The notes under the pieces were generated by a model. The model saw only the letters and a program-made list of their open reading frames with translations. It ran no database searches and was not told the origin of the DNA. A DNA stretch of 16,206 nt, from NCBI GenBank assembly GCA_023396615.1, contig JAEWVM010000003.1, positions 1 to 16,206 on the forward strand, read 5' to 3'. A program made the translations under genes and the position numbers. The stretch is from Spirochaetota bacterium (lineage in GTDB: Bacteria > Spirochaetota > UBA4802 > JAFGJZ01). Positions 1 to 6,697 of the stretch are shown here, piece after piece. Within the stretch, counting starts at the first letter, position 1, and each line of letters begins with the position of its first letter.

Positions 1-357
1 AACAACCTGAACGGTGCGTCCGAGATAATCCCCTCTTCTTTCTCTGGTTATTACCTCAAAATATATCTGGCCGGTTGAAACCGAATTAGCCTGAGACAAT
101 GGCGCGTTGGTGAATCTTTCATAATAGCCCAAATCAAGATCGGTTTCGGCTCCGTCTTCCGTAACGTAAACCTCACCGTGCTGATACGGACTCATTGTGC
201 CCGGATCGATGTTTATATAAGGATCCATCTTTATTACAGAAACTTTATATCCGTGTCCTTCAAGCAGAAGTCCGAGCGATGCGGTTGAAAGTCCCTTGCC
301 CAGCGAAGAACACACTCCGCCTGTAACAAAGATGAATTTGGTTTTCTTGTCTTTCAT
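1..357 (-). CDS. pyrG: CTP synthase, N-terminal part (cut by window edge)
   Basis: CTP synthase makes CTP from UTP, ATP and glutamine, the last step of de novo pyrimidine nucleotide synthesis in the cytoplasm. Only the first 119 codons are present; the gene runs out of the window at position 1 in frame. The translation shows the amidoligase-domain start KFIFVTGGVCSSLGKG (P-loop-like ATP site, residues about 7-22), then MDPYINIDPGTMSP, QHGEVYVTEDGAETDLDLG and RRGDYLGRTVQV, all hallmark PyrG segments. The ATG at 355-357 is supported by alignment with the family start and by an AGAGG four bases upstream. A TTGACG (404-409) lies upstream at promoter distance, but the matching -10 is poor, so no promoter is called. 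Identification is essentially certain. Confidence 0.97.
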   Translation of the reverse strand, partial: MKDKKTKFIFVTGGVCSSLGKGLSTASLGLLLEGHGYKVSVIKMDPYINIDPGTMSPYQHGEVYVTEDGAETDLDLGYYERFTNAPLSQANSVSTGQIYFEVITRERRGDYLGRTVQVV

Positions 358-456
358 GCGGCCTCTTTAGGTTTATTTGAAGTCTTTAATTGAGGGCTTT
401 ATTCGTCAATAAAGTTTTCCGCGATTTTTCATGATTTTGATGCTGAATTTATCTCA

Positions 457-498
457 ATTATTAAGAAAAGAACCCCAAAAGGTTCTTTTCTTAATAAT
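457..498 (-). terminator. Intrinsic hairpin terminator after the CIA30-like gene
   Basis: A perfect 18-bp inverted repeat (arms 457-474 and 481-498) flanks a 6-nt loop. In the minus-strand transcript it lies 27 nt after the stop codon at 525 and has a U-rich descending arm (GGTTCTTTTCTTAATAAT). This fits a Rho-independent terminator that separates the CIA30-like gene from pyrG. No long T-run follows the stem, so the U-rich part is inside the arm itself. Reading is symmetrical, so it could also stop plus-strand transcription. Confidence 0.8.
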
Positions 499-524
499 CA
501 TTTTATTGATTCTGACTATAATAT

Positions 525-1073
525 TTACATTATCAGCTCAAAACCGATAATTGTCAGTGTAAAACTCGCAATCGGCTGTTCGGTAGTCTGAAAAGTAAAC
601 TGGTTTACTTTATTCTTGTTAAATGAAACTTTTGTTCCCCATGCTTCCTGTTCAAGTTCAGAAAACATAACTCGAACTTCAACAATCTGACCTGGTTTAG
701 TAACGAATACTTTACCGAAATAGTTATAATCCCTGATATTTGAAGTATTGGCTCTTACGCGATAGGCTCTACCGTCGCCTTTTACCTTGAATTTAAAACC
801 TTTTGCCTTTTTAATATTCGCAAGTTCAGCAGGAGAAGGATTGATTCCAAAACCGGCAAAGCCGTATTGAAACTTCTTGGTCACACTGCCCTTTGCAGTA
901 ACAGACAAAACTTCACCGCTTTTAACAGGTTCAATTGAAATTTTTGATGAACCGTTGTTAGGAGCAGCACTGTCATCATAAGCGAACCATCCTTCGGGAT
1001 CAGAGAAATCAGCAGAGAAAAGAAAAACTGAAGAAAGTAAAACCATAGAAGCAAAAAGAACTGTTTTTTTCAT
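525..1073 (-). CDS. Secreted CIA30-like / CBM11-like beta-sandwich protein
   Basis: Predicted 182-residue exported protein of unknown exact function. An upstream ATG at 1091 is in frame, but the start at 1073 is preferred: GAGAGG lies 5 nt before it, and the protein then begins with a classic signal peptide (MKKTVLFASM, hydrophobic core to residue about 19, probable cleavage after FSA, residue 21). The mature part has the pattern of the CIA30/CBM11-like galactose-binding fold: WFAYDD near residues 29-34, GFAGFGI about 71-77, and FKVKGDGRAYRVR about 95-107, which is the most telling block. Such domains occur in secreted or periplasmic proteins and may bind carbohydrate; that role is inferred from family only. 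It stands alone, with its own terminator downstream and a divergent lipoprotein gene upstream. Confidence 0.75.
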   Translation of the reverse strand: MKKTVLFASMVLLSSVFLFSADFSDPEGWFAYDDSAAPNNGSSKISIEPVKSGEVLSVTAKGSVTKKFQYGFAGFGINPSPAELANIKKAKGFKFKVKGDGRAYRVRANTSNIRDYNYFGKVFVTKPGQIVEVRVMFSELEQEAWGTKVSFNKNKVNQFTFQTTEQPIASFTLTIIGFELIM

Positions 1074-1123
1074 ATTACCTCTCAAATACACATTTTCAGT
1101 CTAAATGGACGGATTTTAATCAA

Positions 1124-1152
1124 TTGTCAATTCGAAAAAAGTTTAATAAGAT
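1124..1152 (+). promoter_or_regulatory. Possible sigma70 promoter upstream of lipoprotein gene (distal)
   Basis: TTGTCA (1124-1129) and TAAGAT (1147-1152) are separated by 17 bp, a fair match to a sigma70 promoter directed at the lipoprotein gene. The same bases read TTGACA on the minus strand (1125-1130), so a divergent promoter for the CIA30-like gene may share this site, although its -10 is unclear. It competes with the proximal candidate at 1172-1199. Confidence 0.35.
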
Positions 1153-1171
1153 AATATCCTGAAAAATATGC

Positions 1172-1199
1172 TTGTTTTATTTAAAAAAACGAGTATTAT
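1172..1199 (+). promoter_or_regulatory. Possible promoter giving a leaderless lipoprotein mRNA
   Basis: TATTAT at 1194-1199 matches the -10 consensus in five of six positions; TTGTTT at 1172-1177 is a weaker -35 with a 16-bp spacer. Initiation 6-7 nt past the -10 would fall on or next to the ATG at 1206. The start codon lacks a properly spaced Shine-Dalgarno sequence (AGGG directly abuts it), which is consistent with a leaderless transcript. Confidence 0.35.
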
Positions 1200-1205
1200 T
1201 TAGGG

Positions 1206-1985
1206 ATGAAGATTACAAGTGTGATCATAACGCTCTTCATGACATTTCTTTCATGCGACTATCAGACAAATCTTTTCAATGACGCCACTACAAAAATAGA
1301 TGGGCAGGCACCTGTAATAATTTACCATAATCTGCCGATAGTCAATTCTGCTCCCGACACTTTCCATATCAATCTGAGATTTTCGGAAGGACTGAATCCT
1401 AACTCCGTCAATACTGATTCTGTAATTATAAAAAACAATTCCGGCACTAAAATAAATAATATCAGCATAACTTACGACTCAAATTACAATGAAATATATA
1501 TAAACGGTGTAACTGATTCAAACTATCTCACACGCGGTTCTAACTATACGGTTACTTTGACTAAAGATATTACTGACGTCGCAGGAAATAATCTCGAAGA
1601 AGAGTTTTCAAGATCACTTTCAATCGCAACAAGTCCCCAGATTCCCGGCAATACATCAATCTGGACAAATAATTATAATAACGGGTATAGAGTTGAGGTT
1701 GGAGACAGAATTTATATAGAATTCAATGAAAATATAACAACCAGTTTGTCATCGACAGTTATATTAGGAAAAACAACATTTGACCCGGATCCTGCTTTTT
1801 CCGGAATAACAGTTACAATATCCGGCAATCAGATTATTTATACTATCGGCAGTGTAGGTACAAACTCTCCTACTAACTGCACTATAAGCCTGAGCGCAGG
1901 TGATTTTTCTTCCGCAGTAGACGGCACGGCTTGCTCGGCTCAGACTGTCGCCTTTTCCGTACCGATAACAGCTGTAAAAAACTAA
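1206..1985 (+). CDS. Lipoprotein with two Big_5 (Ig-like) domains
   Basis: A 259-residue putative lipoprotein. The N-terminus has a short hydrophobic signal ending in TFLSC, with Cys17 as the likely lipidated residue. Phe at -3 makes this a loose lipobox of the spirochaetal type. Two SbsA/Big_5-like Ig domains follow. The first, about residues 31-143, has the family pattern in full (LRFSEGLNPNSV, then LTRGSNYTVTLTKDITDVAGN). The second, about 147-256, keeps RIYIEFNENI and a degenerate C-terminal half. Big_5 domains are structural modules of surface and secreted proteins, so an envelope-anchored surface role is likely; no enzyme motif is seen. The start has no normally spaced Shine-Dalgarno, but no alternative start keeps the signal peptide. 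Its stop codon (1983-1985) directly abuts the stop of the opposing gene. Confidence 0.75.
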   Translation: MKITSVIITLFMTFLSCDYQTNLFNDATTKIDGQAPVIIYHNLPIVNSAPDTFHINLRFSEGLNPNSVNTDSVIIKNNSGTKINNISITYDSNYNEIYINGVTDSNYLTRGSNYTVTLTKDITDVAGNNLEEEFSRSLSIATSPQIPGNTSIWTNNYNNGYRVEVGDRIYIEFNENITTSLSSTVILGKTTFDPDPAFSGITVTISGNQIIYTIGSVGTNSPTNCTISLSAGDFSSAVDGTACSAQTVAFSVPITAVKN

Positions 1986-2207
1986 TCAGACCCATCTGCT
2001 CTTAGCAAAAGCTATTCCCGTTTCAGAAACCTGAAGACCGTCTTCTCTTTCAAACAGCAGGCCTTTCTCTTTCATTGTTTCAGCTTCAGCTCTGATAACC
2101 GAACCTGTTAGCCCCGTTACTGTTTCAAGCTCATCAATCGAAACATATCCGCCGTCTGACGTTGAATGATAGATTTCATATAGGAGATCTTCTGATCGTT
2201 TATTCAT
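1986..2207 (-). CDS. Small winged-helix-like protein
   Basis: A 73-residue protein, last gene of the operon with queH. Its ATG overlaps the queH stop (ATGA at 2204-2207), implying translational coupling. The sequence looks like a minimal winged helix-turn-helix: helix 1 (RSEDLLYEIYHST), a strand-leading GGYVSIDEL, a turn-helix segment ELETVTGLTGSVIRAEAETM, then a wing-like KEKGLLFEREDGLQVSETG. No other domain is present. It might bind DNA or RNA, or act as a protein-interaction module. The wHTH call rests on pattern only, with no named family recognised. It has no clear Shine-Dalgarno apart from AAGAAA within the queH end. Confidence 0.6.
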   Translation of the reverse strand: MNKRSEDLLYEIYHSTSDGGYVSIDELETVTGLTGSVIRAEAETMKEKGLLFEREDGLQVSETGIAFAKSRWV

Positions 2208-2758
2208 TTCTTATTTCTTCTTTCGATTGATTCGGCTTTTGAATAACAGCATCCGCAGTAATTCTGACGGTAAAAATTATTTTCCTTCGATAATTTAACG
2301 CTTTCCGCGAAACCGCCGTTTTTCTTAAAATCAAACGGCATAAACTCAATTGCAAAAACAGATGAAAGTCTTTCACCTTCTTCAACAATCATCTCATAAC
2401 TCTTGTGCGGACTGATGCTGAGAACAGTCGAAACAGCATCCATATTCATTTCTTTTGCATAGCGGAACGATTCTTCAAGACGCATAGAGATACACTTGCG
2501 GCATCTTTCGCTTCTCTCACCGTCATTTCGGTTTTCGTATGTCACATCAAGAAAAACTTTTGGATCGTACTTCCCTTCAGCAAAATTAATTTTTTCACGA
2601 GAAAGATACTTCTGCAATTCCATAAGACGCAGAGAATACTCATCAGCATCAGTGATATTCGGATTATAATAAAACACCGTAAGAAAAAAATCCTTTAAGA
2701 CGGACAGCGGATACACCGCACAGGGAGCACAGCATGCATGAAGCAAAAGACTTTTCAT
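2204..2758 (-). CDS. queH: Epoxyqueuosine reductase QueH
   Basis: QueH reduces epoxyqueuosine to queuosine in the wobble base of tRNAs with GUN anticodons; it is a non-homologous replacement for QueG. The 184-residue length fits the family (formerly DUF208). Visible hallmarks are the N-terminal LLLHACCAPCAVYPL with Cys9, Cys10 and Cys13, FYYNPNI at 29-35, ERCRKC with Cys86 and Cys89, and the C-terminal YCGCCYS (Cys168, 170, 171). These cysteines are expected to hold an iron-sulfur cluster and a redox pair. The gene is joined by ATGA overlaps to a Cys-rich small gene upstream and a winged-helix-like gene downstream. No other queuosine gene is in the window. Confidence 0.93.
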   Translation of the reverse strand: MKSLLLHACCAPCAVYPLSVLKDFFLTVFYYNPNITDADEYSLRLMELQKYLSREKINFAEGKYDPKVFLDVTYENRNDGERSERCRKCISMRLEESFRYAKEMNMDAVSTVLSISPHKSYEMIVEEGERLSSVFAIEFMPFDFKKNGGFAESVKLSKENNFYRQNYCGCCYSKAESIERRNKK

Positions 2759-3066
2759 TTAAGATAAAAATCAATAAATCTGGTCAATTTTTCGATGGAT
2801 TCAGGCGATGATTTTTCTTCAAGCCATTCTATAAGAGAATCTTCAACCTCAATATCGCAAAATTCATGATTAATTATATATTTGGCTATATCGTATTTAA
2901 TTTGATCAAATATGGTTTCGGCAACGCAGAAATTCCCCGGGCATGGACCTATAATATCCGATATTTTGGATATTATTTCGTGCTTATCGCACTCGCGTAT
3001 TTCCTCACAGCATTTTTCAGGATAAATATCCTTAAATTCGCTTTTTCTTGAAATATACCTTTTCAT
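2755..3066 (-). CDS. Small Cys-rich protein of unknown function, first gene of the queH operon
   Basis: A 103-residue acidic, soluble protein with no signal peptide or membrane segment. I do not recognise its family. It has six cysteines: Cys19 and Cys20 (PEKCCEEIREC, with Cys26), Cys42 and Cys47 (GPCPGNFC), and Cys70. The rest looks largely helical. The reading frame is probably real because it lies directly downstream of a strong promoter, has a Shine-Dalgarno-like GAAGAG before the ATG, and overlaps the queH start by 4 nt (ATGA at 2755-2758). The cysteines might bind metal or serve in redox transfer to QueH; that is speculation from context. Confidence 0.7.
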   Translation of the reverse strand: MKRYISRKSEFKDIYPEKCCEEIRECDKHEIISKISDIIGPCPGNFCVAETIFDQIKYDIAKYIINHEFCDIEVEDSLIEWLEEKSSPESIEKLTRFIDFYLK

Positions 3067-3083
3067 TTAAAGAACTCTTCACG

Positions 3084-3095
3084 TCGCCCGGGCGA
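3084..3095. repeat. 12-bp perfect G+C-rich palindrome in 5' leader
   Basis: TCGCCCGGGCGA is a perfect palindrome standing out from A+T-rich surroundings. It lies in the predicted 5' untranslated leader of the Cys-rich/queH operon, between the promoter (3132-3160) and the start codon (3066). It could be an operator downstream of the start site or a short hairpin with a CCGG loop. Chance occurrence is possible. Confidence 0.4.
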
Positions 3096-3131
3096 ATAAA
3101 CCCACAGCTTAAATTTTTAACCGATAGAAGG

Positions 3132-3160
3132 AATATAAGTTCATTTTTCAAAGCTGTCAA
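3132..3160 (-). promoter_or_regulatory. Near-consensus sigma70 promoter of the queH operon
   Basis: On the minus strand, a perfect TTGACA (-35, 3155-3160) is followed after exactly 17 bp by TATATT (-10, 3132-3137). Transcription would start near 3125 and leave a leader of about 60 nt before the ATG at 3066. It is the strongest promoter by eye in the left half and defines the three-gene operon. Confidence 0.8.
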
Positions 3161-3209
3161 CAAAATTAGAAATATTTTAACGAATGACAGCAGATAAAAA
3201 AGAAATATA

Positions 3210-4151
3210 TCAGAAAATTATGAATTTCAAAGGAACACCGGCTTTTACGATAAGCTCTTTTCCGGAAGTATATATATCTCCGTCAATAGTATAATCAAAA
3301 CTCTCCTTAGCCTTCACGCGCAGATAGGAACAGACCTCGTCGAAATGATTAGAATTCTCAATCCTCTGCCCGACCATAAGCTTCTGAAGTTCGCGGACAA
3401 TCTGAAGCGGACGCATTCCGCTTATCAGAACATGAAACTTGCCGGGAATATCATTTGCCCTATATACGCTTGAAAAACCCATTCCGATGTTTTCAACTGT
3501 TCCGCCTATGACACACAGAACTTTTGAAAATTTAACGTCTCCGGCGTCGGTCTCAATTTCAGCATTCATTGTTTTTAAAAGAGAAAGATCAGATTCGTCA
3601 ATGTTGGTTAAAGTCATAAACGCCTCGGCGAATGTTTTCCCGAGCATTCTCACATTCTGACGGAATCCTTTTTTTTCATAAACGTACACTTCATTTAGAA
3701 TATTGGTTGTCAGCCCGAAACCGAAAAGAAAACCGCAACGCTCGCCGATCTTGATGGTATCACGCTGAATAATCCTCATTGATCTGCCGTGATTTACATG
3801 ATTAGTAAAAAGCCTAAGCGCTTCTTCGCTTTTGTACTTCATTCCGATGCTTGAAGCGATATTATTCATAGTTCCGTCGCGCAGAAGAAGAATCGGCGGA
3901 ATATTTTTTTTATAAACATTTATAATTGAAGTCACTACATGGTGAATGGTTCCGTCACCGCCCGATATTGCTATGTACGGATATTTTCTTTTTTTGAAGT
4001 TTTTGATCGCGGAATTAAGTTCATCTAAAGATTGAGTTGCCCTGACATCTGCAAGCTCACCGGCAATTTTTTTAAATTTATTAACCGATGAACAATTCGT
4101 CTTTTTATTCACCCTGGAATTAGGGTTGATTATAATTCCGATTGCCGCCAT
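3210..4151 (-). CDS. Diacylglycerol kinase-family lipid kinase
   Basis: A 313-residue member of the DAGK catalytic-domain family (DgkB/YegS/sphingosine-kinase type), which phosphorylates a lipid alcohol with ATP at the inner face of the membrane. It begins AAIGIIINPNSRVNKK, typical of the family. The nucleotide motif ISGGDGTIHHVV is at about residues 62-73, and GTMNNIA (family GTxNDfA) at 93-99. The C-terminal lobe has the YTIDGDIY segment, about 287-294, matching the conserved DGE-type site, followed by KELIVKAGVPLKF. Frame-compatible codons extend upstream to 4199, but the ATG at 4149-4151 is chosen because the family pattern starts there and a GAGGG lies 9 nt upstream. The substrate (diacylglycerol, undecaprenol or other lipid) cannot be told from sequence. 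It is monocistronic by position. Confidence 0.88.
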   Translation of the reverse strand: MAAIGIIINPNSRVNKKTNCSSVNKFKKIAGELADVRATQSLDELNSAIKNFKKRKYPYIAISGGDGTIHHVVTSIINVYKKNIPPILLLRDGTMNNIASSIGMKYKSEEALRLFTNHVNHGRSMRIIQRDTIKIGERCGFLFGFGLTTNILNEVYVYEKKGFRQNVRMLGKTFAEAFMTLTNIDESDLSLLKTMNAEIETDAGDVKFSKVLCVIGGTVENIGMGFSSVYRANDIPGKFHVLISGMRPLQIVRELQKLMVGQRIENSNHFDEVCSYLRVKAKESFDYTIDGDIYTSGKELIVKAGVPLKFIIF

Positions 4152-4223
4152 AAATACCCGCCCTCGAATTTTTCTGATATCACTACCAGAAACCTGCATT
4201 CAGATAATTCAATCTTTTTTTGC

Positions 4224-4253
4224 TTTACAGAAACTTTTAAGATCTTTTATTCT
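4224..4253 (+). promoter_or_regulatory. Candidate promoter for the zinc-ribbon gene
   Basis: TTTACA (4224-4229) and TATTCT (4248-4253) are separated by 18 bp. Initiation near 4260 would leave a leader of about 30 nt before the ATG at 4292. The boxes are reasonable but not perfect, and the region is T-rich. Confidence 0.45.
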
Positions 4254-4291
4254 ATTTAATCAAAAACAGATAAAAATAATCGGAGAATTAA

Positions 4292-4474
4292 ATGATTCAA
4301 GTAAAACAATGCCCGGGATGCCGTACGGACAATGTCATCCCGATAGAATACGGAATTCCGGACATGGAAATGATCAAAAAGCATGAAGCCGGAGAAATCT
4401 ATCTCGGCGGACCGGACGACGAAGATGCCAAAGAAGCATGGCACTGCCTAAACTGCGGACTGAATTTCAGGTAA
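4292..4474 (+). CDS. Small zinc-ribbon protein
   Basis: A 60-residue protein with two Cys pairs, QCPGC (Cys7, Cys10) and HCLNCG (Cys52, Cys55), as in a zinc-ribbon fold. The linker contains PIEYGIPDMEMIKKHEAGEI and LGGPDDED. This resembles widespread small uncharacterised bacterial proteins of the form CPxC...YGxP...GEixLGG...WHCxxCG. A GGAG six nt before the ATG supports the start. It is divergent from the lipid kinase gene and separated from the next gene by its own promoter. Function is unknown; zinc binding is inferred from the cysteines. Confidence 0.8.
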   Translation: MIQVKQCPGCRTDNVIPIEYGIPDMEMIKKHEAGEIYLGGPDDEDAKEAWHCLNCGLNFR

Positions 4475-4497
4475 TTGAATTTTTTATAATTTTTTTA

Positions 4498-4525
4498 TTG
4501 AATTATTAAAAGAAGCGCCTATAAT
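4498..4525 (+). promoter_or_regulatory. Promoter of the 182-aa/corC/recO/purB/miaB/SPOR/mutS cluster
   Basis: TTGAAT (4498-4503) and a perfect TATAAT (4520-4525) are spaced by 16 bp, just after a run of A/T bases that could act as an UP element. Initiation near 4532 gives a leader of about 20 nt carrying GGAGG (4543-4547) before the ATG at 4553. No other clear promoter is seen up to mutS. Confidence 0.65.
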
Positions 4526-4552
4526 AATCAGACTAATCTTCCGGAGGATTTT

Positions 4553-5101
4553 ATGGCCAAGGCAATGTCTCTGCAGAAAGCATACGATACGAACCAGGTT
4601 CCATTCGACGGCGCATTTATCATTTCTTCATTTTTCAGAGGACAGAGTTATTATTCAATCTACGAAATAACTGCTTACAAAAACGTAAAAGACGTTTACA
4701 ACAGTCCTGACGGCTTGACTTTTAAAACCGACGGAAGCAGAACTCACATGCTTATTGAACCCGCATCTTACAATGAAAAATATACTGAGCCAGCCATGAG
4801 AGATGCCCAGAGCATGATTCCTTACCGGTTCAGCGAATGTACTGTTTTGACCGGAAAGCGCATGGAGAGAATTATAATACCAAAAGCTCCAACCATGCTT
4901 TACAGCTCTTTTACTATTCTCAACAATGACGGCGATAATTATTCTTTTCTATTTCTTCCGAGCCCTGATGTGTATCTAGCAATAAAAAAGTTTTTTCAGG
5001 ATGCTCTCTACAACGATACAGGAATGAGAAAGGAAGACTGCCTCAAGGCTTCAGATGCGCTGATGGAAACCATCAAACAGTTCACAATTTGGCACGCTTG
5101 A
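4553..5101 (+). CDS. Conserved-looking hypothetical protein, 182 aa
   Basis: A soluble 182-residue protein with no signal peptide, membrane segment or recognised motif. The start is firm: GGAGG sits 5 nt upstream and a good promoter precedes it. The sequence looks like a mixed alpha/beta domain: alternating strands such as GAFIISSFF, YYSIYEIT, CTVLTGKRMERIIIP and YSSFTIL, then NDGDNYSFLFLPSP and a helical C-terminus (VYLAIKKFFQDAL, KASDALMETIKQF). It is the first gene of the cluster, 49 nt before the corC-like gene. Composition matches the neighbours, so there is no sign of transfer. I do not recognise the family. Confidence 0.75.
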   Translation: MAKAMSLQKAYDTNQVPFDGAFIISSFFRGQSYYSIYEITAYKNVKDVYNSPDGLTFKTDGSRTHMLIEPASYNEKYTEPAMRDAQSMIPYRFSECTVLTGKRMERIIIPKAPTMLYSSFTILNNDGDNYSFLFLPSPDVYLAIKKFFQDALYNDTGMRKEDCLKASDALMETIKQFTIWHA

Positions 5102-5150
5102 GCTCAAAATATGTTTGACAAGGTATCGGCCTGAAAGATTCTTTCACATT

Positions 5151-5972
5151 ATGACTGAAGACAGTGAAAGTAGCGGAAATCCCTTTGTGTTTTTGAAACG
5201 GTTTTTTTCATTCAGAAAAAGTCCCCTGAAAAACATCGATTACAATGAAATTGAAGATTCCCAGAAAGAAATGATAAAAGGCATTCTTGATCTTTCAAGC
5301 ATGAATGCCCGTGAAATTATGATACCGCGCGTTGATATTACAGCCATCAGCGTTACGGAACCTCTTAATGAAATCGCAGATGTCATTCTGGAAGCAGGAC
5401 ATTCAAGAATTCCAGTATATGACGGTAGAATTGACAATATCTGCGGAATTCTTTATGCAAAGGATCTGCTTGAATTTATAGCCGAACCTAAAAAGAAATT
5501 TGAGATAAAAAAAATTCTCAGAAAACCTCTTTTTATACCTGAAACTATGCCGTTGAATGAACTTCTCATAGAATTCAAAAAGCGTCATCAGCACCTTGCA
5601 ATAGTTGTCGATGAATACGGCGGAATTGCCGGTCTCGTTACAATGGAAAACGTACTTGAAGAAATAGTCGGCGATATCATAGACGAATTTGATGAAAATG
5701 AACCGGCAGAACTCGTAAAAATCAACAGAACAACGTATGAGATTGATTCAAGAATGTCCCTTTACGATTTAAACGATACCCTATCTCTTTCTCTTCCGGC
5801 GGAAGAATTCGATACCATCGGCGGACTTCTTCTGGATATATTCGGCAGAATTCCTTCTAAAAACGAAACTATTGAGAGAGACGGTATTTTGTATAAAGTT
5901 AAAGACATAAAAGGAACAAGAATTGTCCGCATATTAATGACAATCAGCGCCAAAAAGTCAAAAAATCAGTAA
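5151..5972 (+). CDS. CorC/HlyC-type CBS-domain protein
   Basis: A 273-residue soluble protein of the hemolysin C/CorC family. A CBS pair (about residues 57-180) includes REIMIPRVDI and the signature VVDEYGGIAGLVTMENV at 152-168. A C-terminal CorC_HlyC transporter-associated domain (about 188-265) contains FDTIGGLLLDIFGRIP. The DUF21 membrane domain found in larger relatives is absent, as in CorC, a protein linked to magnesium/cobalt efflux and, in other family members, to membrane-associated ion transport; the name hemolysin is historical. The ATG at 5151 is preferred. A TTG at 5115 would add 12 residues, and neither has a good Shine-Dalgarno, so the start is uncertain. Its stop overlaps the recO start by 1 nt (TAATG at 5970-5974). 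Confidence 0.88.
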   Translation: MTEDSESSGNPFVFLKRFFSFRKSPLKNIDYNEIEDSQKEMIKGILDLSSMNAREIMIPRVDITAISVTEPLNEIADVILEAGHSRIPVYDGRIDNICGILYAKDLLEFIAEPKKKFEIKKILRKPLFIPETMPLNELLIEFKKRHQHLAIVVDEYGGIAGLVTMENVLEEIVGDIIDEFDENEPAELVKINRTTYEIDSRMSLYDLNDTLSLSLPAEEFDTIGGLLLDIFGRIPSKNETIERDGILYKVKDIKGTRIVRILMTISAKKSKNQ

Positions 5973-6697
5973 TGAAGATTTCTAAATACCGCGGCATCGT
6001 TTTAAAGACTTCCATAATAAAAGAGGCCGATGTATGCGCGTCAATTCTAACACCCGACGGATGCGGAAAATTCATCTTTAAGGGACTAAAGAAAAGCAGA
6101 AAACGCGACACGGCCGCAGGATATCCGGGAAGTATAATCGAATTTAATGTATATGAACGCGGAAGTTTTATTCCGATCGTTTCAAATTTTTCTGTCGTAT
6201 TCTTTCCATCTAATATTACTGCTGATTTTTCAAAGCTCGCAGCGATGAACTGCATGCTTGAAATAATTTTCAGAACTACAGCAGAAAAAGATCCCCACTC
6301 CAACATGATTACTTCTGCTGAAAAATATCTTAATTTATTTAATTCCGGCAGTTCGCCTTTTGACATTTTGAACATGTTCATACAGGAATATCTTTCCATT
6401 CATGGGATAATGCCTGATCTGAATAAATGCTGTCACTGCGGCAACACCTCAGGGCAAATGCATCTATCCATCCGGAATAAATCACTGGTCTGCGCGAAGT
6501 GTTCAGATGAAAAAATAATTGCCCGTTTTACCCTTGAATCCGATGATGTCAAATATATCGGCGGCATTATCGAAAACAGAGAAATTCTAACAGACGCCAG
6601 AAAATCGGCATTAGCGCTTTTATTTCTGAATTACATAGAAAACTATTATCACGTGGAATTTAATTCCAAAAAAATATTCGGAGGAATTTATGATTGA
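5972..6697 (+). CDS. recO: DNA repair protein RecO
   Basis: RecO loads RecA onto SSB-coated single-stranded DNA with RecR in the RecF pathway. The 241-residue length is typical. An N-terminal OB-fold begins KYRGIVLKTSIIKEADVCAS, with the family pattern of an early LKT...E.D run and a KGLKKSRKR basic stretch (37-45). A C-terminal helical part contains the zinc-finger cysteines: CCHCG (Cys153/154, Cys156) and CAKC (Cys174, Cys177). The start ATG overlaps the corC stop, and the end overlaps purB by 8 nt, so expression is almost certainly coupled. Confidence 0.92.
   Translation: MKISKYRGIVLKTSIIKEADVCASILTPDGCGKFIFKGLKKSRKRDTAAGYPGSIIEFNVYERGSFIPIVSNFSVVFFPSNITADFSKLAAMNCMLEIIFRTTAEKDPHSNMITSAEKYLNLFNSGSSPFDILNMFIQEYLSIHGIMPDLNKCCHCGNTSGQMHLSIRNKSLVCAKCSDEKIIARFTLESDDVKYIGGIIENREILTDARKSALALLFLNYIENYYHVEFNSKKIFGGIYD

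Noticed and set aside
2405..2698. 97-codon plus-strand frame opposite queH
   Set aside because: It lies wholly antisense to a well-supported gene, has no ribosome-binding site and no family features.
3067..3131. preQ1 riboswitch in the leader of the queH operon
   Set aside because: The leader lacks the loop and A-rich tail patterns of known preQ1 aptamers; only the short GC palindrome is seen. QueH also acts late in the pathway, where preQ1 control is less expected.
4152..4199. Upstream extension of the lipid kinase (16 extra residues)
   Set aside because: The extra residues are not family-like and have no Shine-Dalgarno; the ATG at 4151 fits both signal and homologues.
5115..5120. TTGACA as a -35 box for an internal promoter before corC
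   Set aside because: No acceptable -10 hexamer occurs at 16-18 bp downstream.
5115..5150. TTG start adding 12 residues to the CorC-like protein
   Set aside because: No better Shine-Dalgarno than for the ATG at 5151, and the added residues do not fit the family; kept only as an alternative.
5944..6399. 151-codon minus-strand frame opposite recO
   Set aside because: It is a shadow of recO codon usage, with no promoter, ribosome-binding site or recognisable protein pattern.
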